64,000 nucleotides of DNA. It comes from Sphingomonas sp. 32-62-10. GTDB taxonomy: Bacteria > Pseudomonadota > Alphaproteobacteria > Sphingomonadales > Sphingomonadaceae. Below, in pieces: positions 1 to 8,045 of this stretch (the stretch's first letter is position 1; each line of letters starts with the position of its first letter). Under the pieces are notes generated by a model. It was not told where the DNA came from. It searched no databases and saw only the letters and a program-made list of their open reading frames with translations. Position numbers and translations under genes: made by a program. The stretch covers positions 84,150-148,149 of the forward strand of contig NCEE01000009.1 in NCBI GenBank assembly GCA_002280555.1. Reading direction: 5' to 3'.

Positions 1-145
1 CCCTTGTTCTTAACCGCTATCTAGGCATTCGCCTTGGCTAATTCCAGAACCGCTTCATCGTCCTCTATCCGGCGGCAAATCCTATCTATCTTGTAGGATT
101 AGCGCCGTGTGCCTAGCAGTAAAGTCGACACAGTTAGGCTGCGCA

Positions 146-913
146 ATGTTTGAATTCACGATTGCCGATTTCAGCGCGATCCTGCCCTATATCGGCGTCG
201 GCTTTGTCGCACAGGTGATCGATGGCGCGCTGGGCATGGCCTTTGGCATCGTCAATTCTACACTGTTGGTCAGCATGATGGGCGTTTCACCAGCGGTCGC
301 CTCTGCCAGCGTCCATGCGGTTGAGACATTCACGACGGCGGCATCGGGCGCGAGCCATATCTGGCAGCGCAATGTCGACTGGAAGCTGTTTCGGCGACTG
401 GTGATCCCCGGCATGATCGGCGGTGTTGCCGGGGCATATCTGCTGACCAATATCGATGCATCAGTCGCCAAACCGCTGGTGATGACATACCTCTCGATTA
501 TCGGTGCTTACCTGATTTACCGAGCATGGCGAGGCGAGGTGGCCCCTAAGGAGCCGCAGATTATCGCGCCACTCGGTTTGGTTGGTGGCTTTCTGGATGC
601 GGCAGGCGGCGGCGGTTGGGGCCCGGTTGTGACTTCAAACCTTTTGGTTCAAGGCGCATCGCCCCGCACGACGATCGGGACGGTCAATGCTTCGGAATTC
701 TTCCTGACCGTTACGATTTCGGCGACGTTCATCGCCACGATCGGCTTTGCGGCCTTCACGATCGCGACCGCAGGCATCCTGATCGGCGGGCTGATCGCCG
801 CCCCCTTTGGCGCGCTGCTCGCCAAGCGCGTGCCTGCCCGCCCGCTGATGGCAATGATCGGCGTCATCCTGTCGATCACCAGCGCCTATTCGGTATGGTC
901 CGCCCTGCGTTGA
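146..913 (+). CDS. TauE/SafE family membrane transporter (TSUP)
   Basis: This is a 255-residue polytopic membrane protein of the sulfite exporter TauE/SafE (TSUP) family. The family moves sulfite, sulfoacetate or other small organosulfur anions across the inner membrane. Two homologous halves are visible, each with a glycine-rich helix hairpin: GVGFVAQVIDGALGMAFG near residues 10-30 and VGGFLDAAGGGGWGP near residues 150-165, followed by a conserved TxxIGTVNASEF stretch. I chose the ATG at 146 over an upstream in-frame GTG at 107 because the protein then begins directly before the first membrane helix and an AGG sits about 8 bases upstream. It precedes ahpC on the same strand, but the 170-base gap suggests a separate promoter. 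The substrate cannot be read from sequence. Confidence 0.85.
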   Translation: MFEFTIADFSAILPYIGVGFVAQVIDGALGMAFGIVNSTLLVSMMGVSPAVASASVHAVETFTTAASGASHIWQRNVDWKLFRRLVIPGMIGGVAGAYLLTNIDASVAKPLVMTYLSIIGAYLIYRAWRGEVAPKEPQIIAPLGLVGGFLDAAGGGGWGPVVTSNLLVQGASPRTTIGTVNASEFFLTVTISATFIATIGFAAFTIATAGILIGGLIAAPFGALLAKRVPARPLMAMIGVILSITSAYSVWSALR

Positions 914-1086
914 CCGCGTTGCTAGCCGCAAGCGCCTATTGACTTTGCGATCAAATCGATAACCGTTTGGCCTGTGATCGACCTACCCGATCACTGTTCC
1001 AAAAGCTTTCAATTTTTGTTGCAGCGCGGAATACCTATGTATTGCAGCGCAGCAATTCGCTCACCCCTTCGCATGGAGATATCATC

Positions 1087-1659
1087 ATGTCGCTTATCGG
1101 CAGCACCATCAAGCCGTTCACCACCCAGGCGTATAAGCAGGGCAAGTTCGTCACCGTCAGCGATGCAGACGTGCTCGGCAAATGGGCGGTTTTCTTTTTC
1201 TACCCCGCCGATTTCACCTTTGTCTGCCCAACCGAGCTGGAAGATCTGGCCGATATCTACCCGACCCTCCAGAAGATGGGCGTCGAGGTGTATTCGGTGT
1301 CGACCGACACGCATTTCAGCCACAAGGCCTGGCATGACACGTCACCAGCGATCGGCAAGATCGACTATTTCATGCTCGGCGATCAGAACCACAGCATCAG
1401 CAACAACTTCCAGATCCTGCGCGAAGGCCAGGGCCTGGCCGATCGCGGCACCTTCGTCGTCGATCCGCAGGGCGTGATCCAGCTGATGGAAGTCACGTCG
1501 GAAGGCGTTGGCCGCAACGCCGCCGAGCTGCTCCGCAAGATCAAGGCGGCACAGTATATCGCGGCGCATCCGGGCGAAGTCTGCCCCGCTGACGCAGCAG
1601 CTGAAAGCCTATCTGGTCAACATCAAGCAACCGATCGAACTGGTCGCGTCGCTGGGTGA
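1087..1659 (+). CDS. ahpC: Alkyl hydroperoxide reductase peroxiredoxin AhpC with an aberrant C-terminus
   Basis: This is a typical 2-Cys peroxiredoxin that reduces H2O2 and organic peroxides in the cytosol, using AhpF as electron donor. The peroxidatic Cys47 lies in FTFVCPTE and the resolving Cys166 in GEVCPA. From residue 169 the expected family tail (the KWKEG...LVGKI-type end, about 19 residues) is absent. It is replaced by 22 unrelated residues that are simply the ahpF coding sequence read in another frame. The end of ahpC, the intergenic spacer and the first few codons of ahpF therefore appear deleted. The ATG at 1087 has GGAGAT just upstream. In the intact family the C-terminal tail packs against the partner subunit, so activity may be reduced. 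Whether the lesion is real or an assembly error is open. Confidence 0.85.
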   Translation: MSLIGSTIKPFTTQAYKQGKFVTVSDADVLGKWAVFFFYPADFTFVCPTELEDLADIYPTLQKMGVEVYSVSTDTHFSHKAWHDTSPAIGKIDYFMLGDQNHSISNNFQILREGQGLADRGTFVVDPQGVIQLMEVTSEGVGRNAAELLRKIKAAQYIAAHPGEVCPADAAAESLSGQHQATDRTGRVAG

Positions 1660-3142
1660 CGACGGAAAGTCACGCGAACTCGGTGAGTTGCTGGGTGAGA
1701 TTGCCGCGCTCTCTGATCAGGTCTCGCTCATCGACGGGGATGACAAGCGCAAGCCCAGCTTCATGATCCGCCGCGTCGGCACCGATATCGGCGTGCGTTT
1801 TGCGGGCCTGCCGATGGGGCATGAATTCACCTCGCTGGTGCTCGCGCTGCTGCAAGTCGGCGGGCACCCGTCGAAGGCCGCGCAGGAACTGCTCGATCAG
1901 GTGCGCGCACTCGATGGCGATTACGCATTCGAAAGCTATTTTTCGCAGTCGTGCCAGAACTGCCCCGATGTCGTGCAGGCGCTGAACCTGATGGCGGTGC
2001 TCAACCCGCGCATCACCCACACAGCGATCGACGGCGCTCTGTTCAAGGACGAAGTTGACAGCCGCAAGGTAATGGCCGTGCCGACGGTGTTCCTGAACGG
2101 CGAATTGTTCGGCCAGGGCCGGATGGAGATCGTCGCCAAGCTCGATACCGGCACCGAAGCGCGCGTTGCCAAGGCGATCGATGCCAAGGAGCCATTCGAG
2201 GTGCTCATCATCGGTGGTGGCCCCGCTGGCGGTGCTGCGGCCATCTACGCCGCGCGCAAGGGCATCCGCACTGGCATCGCCGCCGAGCGTTTCGGCGGGC
2301 AGGTGATGGACACGATGGGGATCGAGAATTTCATCTCGGTCCAGCACACCGAAGGACCTAAGCTCGCCGCCGAGCTTGAACGGCACGTGCGTGATTACGA
2401 CGTCGATATCATGACGCTGCAGACCGCGACCGGGATCATCCCCGCCACCCGCGAAGGTGGCCTGCACGAGGTAAAGCTCGCCAGCGGTGCATCGCTGAAG
2501 GCGCGCACGCTCATCCTGACAACTGGCGCGCGCTGGCGGCAGATCGGCGTGCCCGGAGAGGAACAGTACCGCAACCGCGGCGTCGCTTATTGCCCGCACT
2601 GCGACGGCCCCTTCTATCGCGGCAAGCGCGTCGCGGTGATCGGCGGCGGTAATTCGGGGGTCGAGGCCGCGATCGACCTGGCGGGCATTGTAGCGCACGT
2701 CACGCTGATCGAATTCGACGGCCAGTTGCGCGCCGATGCCGTGCTGCAGCGCAAATTGGCGAGCCTGAAGAACGTCACCGTGCTGAAATCGGCGCAGACC
2801 ACCGAAGTGCTCGGCAATGGCGAAAAGGTAACCGGGCTCACCTACAAGGATCGCAACACGGGTGCCGTCCATACGATCGATCTCGACGGCATCTTCGTCC
2901 AGATCGGGCTGGTGCCCAACACTGAATGGCTAAAGGGCACGCTCGCGCTCACCAAGCACGGTGAGATCGAGATCGGTCATCACGGCGAAACATCGGTCCC
3001 CGGCATCTTCGCCGCCGGCGACGCGACGACCGAGCCGTACAAGCAGATCGTGATCGCGATGGGCGCCGGTGCGACGGCTGGGCTGGCCGCGTTCGATTAT
3101 CTGATCCGATTGCCGGCAGAGAATGTCGCACAGGCAGCGTAA
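1508..3142 (+). CDS. ahpF: Alkyl hydroperoxide reductase flavoprotein AhpF, start codon lost
   Basis: AhpF is the FAD/NADH disulfide reductase that recharges AhpC. Homology begins at about 1589 (LTQQLKAYL...) and then covers the whole protein: N-terminal double thioredoxin fold with the redox pair in SCQNCPD, FAD-binding GGGPAGGAAAIY, the catalytic CPHCDG, NADH-binding GGGNSG, and a C-terminal AGDATT. Homologues begin with four to six residues such as MLDxN before this point. Those and the gene's own ribosome binding site are missing, because the coding sequence joins ahpC out of frame at about 1588. The only in-frame start is a TTG at 1508 inside ahpC, which would add 27 unrelated residues. 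Translation could otherwise need a +1 slip from ahpC. Part of an OxyR-type peroxide regulon with ahpC and the downstream oxyR. Confidence 0.82.
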   Translation: MAATPPSCSARSRRHSISRRIRAKSAPLTQQLKAYLVNIKQPIELVASLGDDGKSRELGELLGEIAALSDQVSLIDGDDKRKPSFMIRRVGTDIGVRFAGLPMGHEFTSLVLALLQVGGHPSKAAQELLDQVRALDGDYAFESYFSQSCQNCPDVVQALNLMAVLNPRITHTAIDGALFKDEVDSRKVMAVPTVFLNGELFGQGRMEIVAKLDTGTEARVAKAIDAKEPFEVLIIGGGPAGGAAAIYAARKGIRTGIAAERFGGQVMDTMGIENFISVQHTEGPKLAAELERHVRDYDVDIMTLQTATGIIPATREGGLHEVKLASGASLKARTLILTTGARWRQIGVPGEEQYRNRGVAYCPHCDGPFYRGKRVAVIGGGNSGVEAAIDLAGIVAHVTLIEFDGQLRADAVLQRKLASLKNVTVLKSAQTTEVLGNGEKVTGLTYKDRNTGAVHTIDLDGIFVQIGLVPNTEWLKGTLALTKHGEIEIGHHGETSVPGIFAAGDATTEPYKQIVIAMGAGATAGLAAFDYLIRLPAENVAQAA

Positions 3143-3201
3143 AGCGGGACGTGATCGATAAAATCTGTTATTAGTTGCGTTCTGATCGAGGGAGGCATCC
3201 A

Positions 3202-4119
3202 CTGAGCGCGACCTATCTGCCGACGCTGAAGCAGCTCCAATATCTTGTCTCGCTGCGCGATCACGGTCATTTCGGGCGTGCGGCGGAGGCGTGTTTCGTC
3301 ACGCAATCGACGCTATCGGCGGGCCTTCGGGAATTGGAAACGTTGATCGGGATAACGCTTGTCGAGCGTACCCGCCGCGTCGTGCGCTTCACGCCGCTGG
3401 GCGACCGGATCGCCGACAAGGCCCGCCGGGTGCTCCGCGAGGCGGAGGAGCTCGGCGATCTCGCGCGTGCTGCCGGGCGACCGCTGTCCGGCGAGATGCG
3501 CATGAGCGTGATCCCTACGATCGCGCCCTTCATGCTGCCCCGCATCCTGCCTCGGTTGCGGACAGATTACCCCGATCTGAAGCTCTATCTCCGCGAGGAA
3601 ACGAGCAGCGTGGCGTGCGAAGGGCTCCACAATGGCCGCACCGATTGCGTGCTGCTGGCGCTGCCGTATGCGTGCGGTGAGGTGTCCGCGCAGCCGCTGT
3701 TCGACGACAAATTGTTCGTCGCTTTTCCCGATGGCGAGTACACGCCCTGCCCCGCCACGATCCGCGCGTCCGATATCGATGAACAGCGCCTGCTGCTGCT
3801 TGAGGACGGGCATTGCCTGAAGGATCATGCATTGTCCGCCTGCAACCGGCCGGAACTACGCGCAGAGGCGACGATGCTTGGAACCTCGCTCCATACAATC
3901 GTCCAAATGGTCGATAACGGACTGGGCGTTACGATGCTGCCCGAAATGGCGATTGATGCGGGCATATTGGAGCATACCAATATCATCGCGCGACCGTTGG
4001 AAGCCAACAATCCCGTCCGCAGCATCGCATTGGTGTGGCGACGCGCATCCCCCCGCGAGAAGGATTTCATGCTGCTCGCTCAGGTTCTTGCAGCAACGCA
4101 GAAGATGGCGCGGGCATAG
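3202..4119 (+). CDS. oxyR: LysR-family peroxide sensor OxyR
   Basis: This LysR-type regulator carries an N-terminal winged helix-turn-helix (LKQLQYLVSLRDHGHFGRAA onward) and a substrate-type domain containing LLEDGHCLKDHALSAC. The two cysteines nine residues apart match the disulfide switch Cys199/Cys208 of E. coli OxyR, so the protein should sense H2O2 directly. Its position 60 bases downstream of ahpF fits control of ahpCF. The start is unusual. A strong Shine-Dalgarno GAGGGAGG at about 3188-3195 points to a CTG codon at 3202, giving LSATYLPTLK, which matches the length expected of family members. The nearest conventional start is a TTG at 3175, upstream of that ribosome binding site. Confidence 0.9.
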   Translation: MSATYLPTLKQLQYLVSLRDHGHFGRAAEACFVTQSTLSAGLRELETLIGITLVERTRRVVRFTPLGDRIADKARRVLREAEELGDLARAAGRPLSGEMRMSVIPTIAPFMLPRILPRLRTDYPDLKLYLREETSSVACEGLHNGRTDCVLLALPYACGEVSAQPLFDDKLFVAFPDGEYTPCPATIRASDIDEQRLLLLEDGHCLKDHALSACNRPELRAEATMLGTSLHTIVQMVDNGLGVTMLPEMAIDAGILEHTNIIARPLEANNPVRSIALVWRRASPREKDFMLLAQVLAATQKMARA

Positions 4120-4177
4120 CAGCGCGCAATGCCCAATCTGTGCTATGCGCCAATCTGCTAAGCGGCCGGAGGATCAC

Positions 4178-4747
4178 TTGGACCAACTGACGTTGCGCCG
4201 ATTATGGCGCATCGCCATCGCAGTCACGATCGTGCTGTCGGCGATTACTAACAATTTTGGCCGCGCGACGGGCGCCGAAACCGCCATATCGCCGACAAAA
4301 AGGCTCGCCGAGAACGCATCGATTGCGCCCAATCTGTCCAGCTTCAACGCTGCCATTCAGGCCACCGGACTGGTCGGCACACTTTCTGCGCCCGGTCCTT
4401 ACACGCTGTTCGCTCCAAGCAACGCGGCCTTTGCGCGCCTGCCAGCCAGCGTTCATGAGTCACTGATCGCACCGGCAGGGCTACCCATGCTGACTCGCAT
4501 CATTGGCTATCACATCGTTCCAGGCGCAATAACATCCGACAATCTGCGTGGGCGAATCGCTGCAGGCGGTGGCAAGGCGGTGCTGCATACGATTTTCGGC
4601 GAAACACTGATCGTTTCATTCTCGGATCAGGCGATCAGCCTTACCGATGCCAATGGCAACAAAAGCTATATTGAGGATGCCGATCTACGCCAGGCCAATG
4701 GGATGATGCACATCGTCAATGGGGTAATGCTCCCACGCTTGGATTGA
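4178..4747 (+). CDS. Secreted fasciclin (FAS1) domain protein
   Basis: This 189-residue protein has one FAS1 domain after a hydrophobic N-terminal segment (RLWRIAIAVTIVLSAI), which is a signal peptide or membrane anchor. FAS1 hallmarks are visible: LSSFNAAIQATGLVGTL, GPYTLFAPSNAAFARLP, then IIGYHIVPG and a C-terminal NGMMHIVNGVMLP. FAS1 domains mediate adhesion or protein contacts in the envelope; in bacteria their ligands are mostly unknown. I chose the TTG at 4178 because GGAGGA lies about 6 bases upstream and the protein then begins just before the hydrophobic segment; the reading frame itself extends further upstream inside oxyR. It converges with the broken yghU gene. Confidence 0.8.
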   Translation: MDQLTLRRLWRIAIAVTIVLSAITNNFGRATGAETAISPTKRLAENASIAPNLSSFNAAIQATGLVGTLSAPGPYTLFAPSNAAFARLPASVHESLIAPAGLPMLTRIIGYHIVPGAITSDNLRGRIAAGGGKAVLHTIFGETLIVSFSDQAISLTDANGNKSYIEDADLRQANGMMHIVNGVMLPRLD

Positions 4748-4797
4748 TGGGGGGGAGGTGCGGTCAGCTGTGTTCGCCCCCTGGGTGACGCAGCGCC

Positions 4798-5629
4798 CTA
4801 CCCAGCCACCTCGACCAAACGGTCGAAATCGCTTGCGTCGTGGCGTTCGGCGAGTTGCTTTGCCGGATCGCCGAACGTGCGGTTCACGCGCGATCCGCGC
4901 TTAACCGCCTCGCGAGCGCCGATCTGGTCGGTCCAGCGCTGGACATGCTTGTAGTCATCAATGCTCAGAAACTCGCGGGCATTGTAAGCTACGCGGATGC
5001 CCGCGCCGTACCAAGGATAGATCGCCATATCGGCGATCGTATACTCATCGCCGATCATGAATTCGTGCTTTGCCAGATGCGTATCGAGTACGTGGAGCTG
5101 GCGCTTCACCTCCATCGCATAGCGATCGATCGCATATTGAATCTTGAACGGCGCATAGGCGTAAAAATGCCCAAAGCCGCCGCCAAGGAACGGGGCCGAG
5201 CCCATTTGCCACATCAGCCAGTTCATCGTCTGGGCACGCTTATGCGGATCCGTCGGCAGGAACGCGCCGAACTTTTCCGCCAGGTAAAACAGCATCGATC
5301 CGCTTTCGAACAGATGGAGCACCGGATCGACCGAATGATCGGCCATGGCCGGGATTTTCGAGTTCGGGTTGATATCGACAAAGCCGCTGCGCGTGGCCGG
5401 CGGCGAGCAGCTCTTCGAGCATGATCGTTACCTTTATCCCGTTCGGCGTCCCCAGCGAGTAAAGCTGGATCGGGTGCTTGCCGATGGGGAGCACCTTCTC
5501 ATGCGTCGCGCCTGAAATGGGGCGGTTGATGTTGGCAAACTGGCCGCCATTGCCGGGCTCCCATGTCCAGATGGCGGGGGGCACATAACCGGCGGGCTGG
5601 TTTTTTGCGGGATCGGGGGCATCGGCCAT
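4798..5629 (-). pseudogene. yghU: YghU-type glutathione S-transferase, disrupted by an internal deletion
   Basis: Two reading frames together encode a YghU-like glutathione transferase (disulfide-bond reductase family). The first (5629 to about 5390) gives the N-terminal part from MADAPDPAKNQ through HPIQLYSLGTPNGIKVTIM and LEELLAAGH. The second (about 5395 to 4798) gives GFVDINPNSKIPAMADHS, then FESGSMLFYLAEKFGAFLPT, SAPFLGGGFGHFYAYAP and GDEYTIADMAIYPWYG. The roughly 17-21 residues that normally lie between these blocks (AEYDAWLIxIGxGDQF in homologues) are missing, and the loss is not a multiple of three. As written, translation reads into a wrong frame and ends at 5240. The thioredoxin fold is therefore split and the gene should be non-functional unless this is an assembly error. 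It resembles the lesion at ahpC/ahpF. Confidence 0.8.
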
Positions 5630-5903
5630 GGCGGATCTCCATTGTAGCGAGTTTCAGTGAGCAGACCGTAATATGGGGGCGCGTGCAAGCCGTGCCAGAT
5701 TGCGCCGCATCGTGACGTTCTTGACGGACTGATAGCAAATCCTTCGTTGCGGCGTGATCCGCCTTGCGCTATGCGCCCGCTCTTCCAACGCTAAAGCAAT
5801 GGAATTCGCGCGGGAGCCTGGGATCTGATCCGGGGCGCTTGAACCGCTAAACTTGAACGGGGTGAACCGCTAATCGCGGCCGCCCCCTGACAGAGTGAGA
5901 AGA

Positions 5904-6335
5904 ATGGCAAAAAAGATTACCGGCTATATCAAGCTGCAGGTGCCTGCAGGCAAGGCCAACCCCTCCCCGCCAATCGGCCCCGCATTGGGTCAGCGCGGCG
6001 TGAACATCATGGAATTCTGCAAGGCGTTCAACGCGTCGACGGGCGATCTGGAATCGGGCATGCCGATCCCCACGATCATCACCGTTTATGCTGATCGCAG
6101 CTTTTCGTTCGAAACGAAGACGCCGCCCGCCAGTTTCCTCATCAAGAAGGCTGCGAACCTGAAGTCGGGCTCCAAGGAGCCGGGCAAGGTTTCGGCTGGA
6201 AAGATTGCGCGCTCGAAACTGACCGAGATTGCGCAGACCAAGATGAAGGACCTGAACGCCAACGATATCGAAGCGGCAACCCGCATCATCGAAGGCAGCG
6301 CCCGCGCAATGGGCCTCGAAGTGGTGGAGGGCTGA
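5904..6335 (+). CDS. rplK: Large ribosomal subunit protein L11
   Basis: This 143-residue protein is full-length L11: MAKKITGYIKLQVPAGKANP at the N-terminus with the PPxGPALGQRGxNIMEFCKAFN block that contacts 23S rRNA and the GTPase-associated centre, then KSGSKEPGK and the C-terminal rRNA-binding KMKDLNAxDIEAA helix. L11 is needed for factor-dependent GTP hydrolysis and for RelA activation. The ATG at 5904 is chosen over a GTG at 5895 because MAKK is the universal start. It is followed after 4 bases by rplA, so the two are co-transcribed. The secE-nusG pair that often precedes rplK elsewhere is not upstream here; the broken yghU gene is. Confidence 0.97.
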   Translation: MAKKITGYIKLQVPAGKANPSPPIGPALGQRGVNIMEFCKAFNASTGDLESGMPIPTIITVYADRSFSFETKTPPASFLIKKAANLKSGSKEPGKVSAGKIARSKLTEIAQTKMKDLNANDIEAATRIIEGSARAMGLEVVEG

Positions 6336-6339
6336 TCCG

Positions 6340-7035
6340 ATGACCAAGCTGACCAAGAAAGCAAAGACGCTGGCGACCGCCGTTGACCGCGAAAAGCTGT
6401 ACAACATCAACGAAGCGATTGCGCTGGCCAAGGCCAATGCCACCTCGAAGTTCGACGAGACGATCGAAATCGCGATGAACCTGGGCGTTGACCCTCGCCA
6501 TGCCGACCAGATGGTCCGTGGCGTGGTCACCCTGCCCGCCGGTACCGGAAAGACGGTGCGCGTCGGCGTGTTCGCCAAGGGTGCCAAGGCTGACGAAGCC
6601 CGCGAAGCAGGCGCAGACGTTGTCGGTGCCGAAGACCTGATGGAGCTCGTTCAGGGCGGCACGATCGATTTCGATCGCTGCATCGCGACGCCGGACATGA
6701 TGGGCGTCGTCGGACGCCTCGGCAAGGTGCTGGGTCCCAAGGGCCTGATGCCGAACCCGAAGCTCGGCACTGTGACGATGAACGTTGCGGAAGCCGTGAA
6801 GGCAGCCAAGGGCGGTCAGATCGAATATCGCGTCGAAAAGGCAGGCATCATCCATGCCGGCCTCGGCAAGGCGAGCTTCACCCAGGAAGACCTGCGTCGC
6901 AATTTCGACGCGCTGGTCGACGCCGTAGTGAAGGCCAAGCCGACGGGTGCCAAGGGCAAATATGTCCGCAAGATCGCGGTCAGCTCAACGATGGGCGCTG
7001 GCGTGAAGGTCGATACTGCTGATATCGGCGCCTAA
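6340..7035 (+). CDS. rplA: Large ribosomal subunit protein L1
   Basis: This 231-residue L1 protein builds the mobile L1 stalk at the ribosomal E site and in many bacteria represses its own operon by binding the leader mRNA. Family landmarks are DETIEIAMNLGVDPRHADQMVRG, LPAGTGK, GAEDLMELVQGGTIDFDRCIATPDMM and LGPKGLMPNPKLGTVT. A GGTGGAGG ribosome binding site overlaps the end of rplK, consistent with translational coupling. A strong terminator follows 30 bases after the stop codon, so rplK-rplA forms a two-gene unit separated from rplJ-rplL by about 4 kb of other genes. Confidence 0.97.
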   Translation: MTKLTKKAKTLATAVDREKLYNINEAIALAKANATSKFDETIEIAMNLGVDPRHADQMVRGVVTLPAGTGKTVRVGVFAKGAKADEAREAGADVVGAEDLMELVQGGTIDFDRCIATPDMMGVVGRLGKVLGPKGLMPNPKLGTVTMNVAEAVKAAKGGQIEYRVEKAGIIHAGLGKASFTQEDLRRNFDALVDAVVKAKPTGAKGKYVRKIAVSSTMGAGVKVDTADIGA

Positions 7036-7065
7036 CACGCGCTTCGATTAATCGAAGAAGTTGAA

Positions 7066-7098
7066 GGGCCGGGGCGCAACCCCGGCCCTTTTGCTTTT
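7066..7098 (+). terminator. Rho-independent terminator of rplK-rplA
   Basis: A perfect 9-base stem GGGCCGGGG / CCCCGGCCC with a short loop lies directly before TTTTGCTTTT, 30 bases after the rplA stop. Confidence 0.9.
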
Positions 7099-7218
7099 CG
7101 CGCTGGATTGATTTGGCCCTGTTCACTTCGGGTACGTTGAGGCAATAGGCGCCGCATGATCGCCGGAATTGGCCGCTAGCGCCATCCGTCAGAGTTCAGA
7201 TTGCAAGGACGTTTCAGC

Positions 7219-8034
7219 GTGGACCAGGCACATCATCCGATGGATACCGTTACGCCGGACGTCATTCCCGACGCCATCGATGCCACTCTGCCCCCCAGCT
7301 CTGCCCTGGTGCCGAAAAAGCCGCTGATCATGCGGTTTGGCAAATGGATCCAGCCCAAGACGAACCGCTGGATCGTCGCCTCTTCGAAGATCGGAAATCC
7401 GTCGATCGTCGACACCTCGATCTTCCCCTGGGTGAAGATGGTCGAGAGCAATTGGGAAATCATTCGTGACGAGGCGATGGCCGCACTGAATGATCTGGAA
7501 AAAGTACCCCCACTCGCCACCATCTCCCCCGATCATCGCCGAATCGCGCCAGCCGGGCGCTGGCGATCGCTGTTCCTGATCGGCTATCGGTACCGCGATC
7601 CCGCCAATTGCGCGAAATGCCCGCGAACGACGGAGATTGTCGAGCGCATCCCCGGGCTCAACTCGGCCTTCTTCTCGATTCTGGTTCCGGGCACGCATAT
7701 TCCGCCGCATACGGGCGTCACCAAGGCTTTCCTGACCTGCCATCTTGGCATCCAGGTGCCCAAGGACAGCGCCAATTGCCGGATGCGCGTGATCGACGAA
7801 TGGGTGCATTGGGAAGAGGGCAAAGCGCTGATCTTCGACGATGTCGTCAACCACGAAGTCCGCAACGACACCGATGAGACCCGGATTGTGCTGCTGATCC
7901 AGTTCAAACGGCCGGTGGGCATCATCGGCAAGATTGTCGGTGGACTGTTCCTGGAAGGGGTGCGCCGATCACGCTTTGTGCAAGATGCGCGGCGCGGAAT
8001 CGCCAACTGGACTGCCGAACGCGCCGGGGCCTGA
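7219..8034 (+). CDS. Aspartyl/asparaginyl beta-hydroxylase domain protein (LpxO-like)
   Basis: This protein of about 271 residues belongs to the Asp/Asn beta-hydroxylase fold of Fe(II)/2-oxoglutarate dioxygenases, which includes lipid A hydroxylase LpxO. Visible iron-ligand candidates are the His in PGTHIPPHTG and the His in DVVNHEVRNDT, with the downstream Arg of DETRIVLLIQF likely holding 2-oxoglutarate. The C-terminal hydrophobic VGIIGKIVGGLFLEG could touch the membrane. The GTG at 7219 is preferred because AGGAC lies 9 bases upstream; a TTG at 7201 and an ATG at 7240 are alternatives. The substrate (lipid A acyl chain, peptide or amino acid) cannot be decided here. It sits between the rplA terminator and a convergent sensor kinase. 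Confidence 0.75.
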   Translation: MDQAHHPMDTVTPDVIPDAIDATLPPSSALVPKKPLIMRFGKWIQPKTNRWIVASSKIGNPSIVDTSIFPWVKMVESNWEIIRDEAMAALNDLEKVPPLATISPDHRRIAPAGRWRSLFLIGYRYRDPANCAKCPRTTEIVERIPGLNSAFFSILVPGTHIPPHTGVTKAFLTCHLGIQVPKDSANCRMRVIDEWVHWEEGKALIFDDVVNHEVRNDTDETRIVLLIQFKRPVGIIGKIVGGLFLEGVRRSRFVQDARRGIANWTAERAGA

Positions 8035-8045
8035 ACGCTGCCGGA

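Noticed and set aside
1670..2872. A 400-codon minus-strand frame opposite ahpF
   Set aside because: ahpF on the plus strand is unambiguous; the antisense frame has no homology pattern.
5630..5903. tRNA gene or secE-nusG upstream of rplK
   Set aside because: No tRNA-like T-arm or acceptor stem and no SecE/NusG reading frame could be found; only the leader of rplK.
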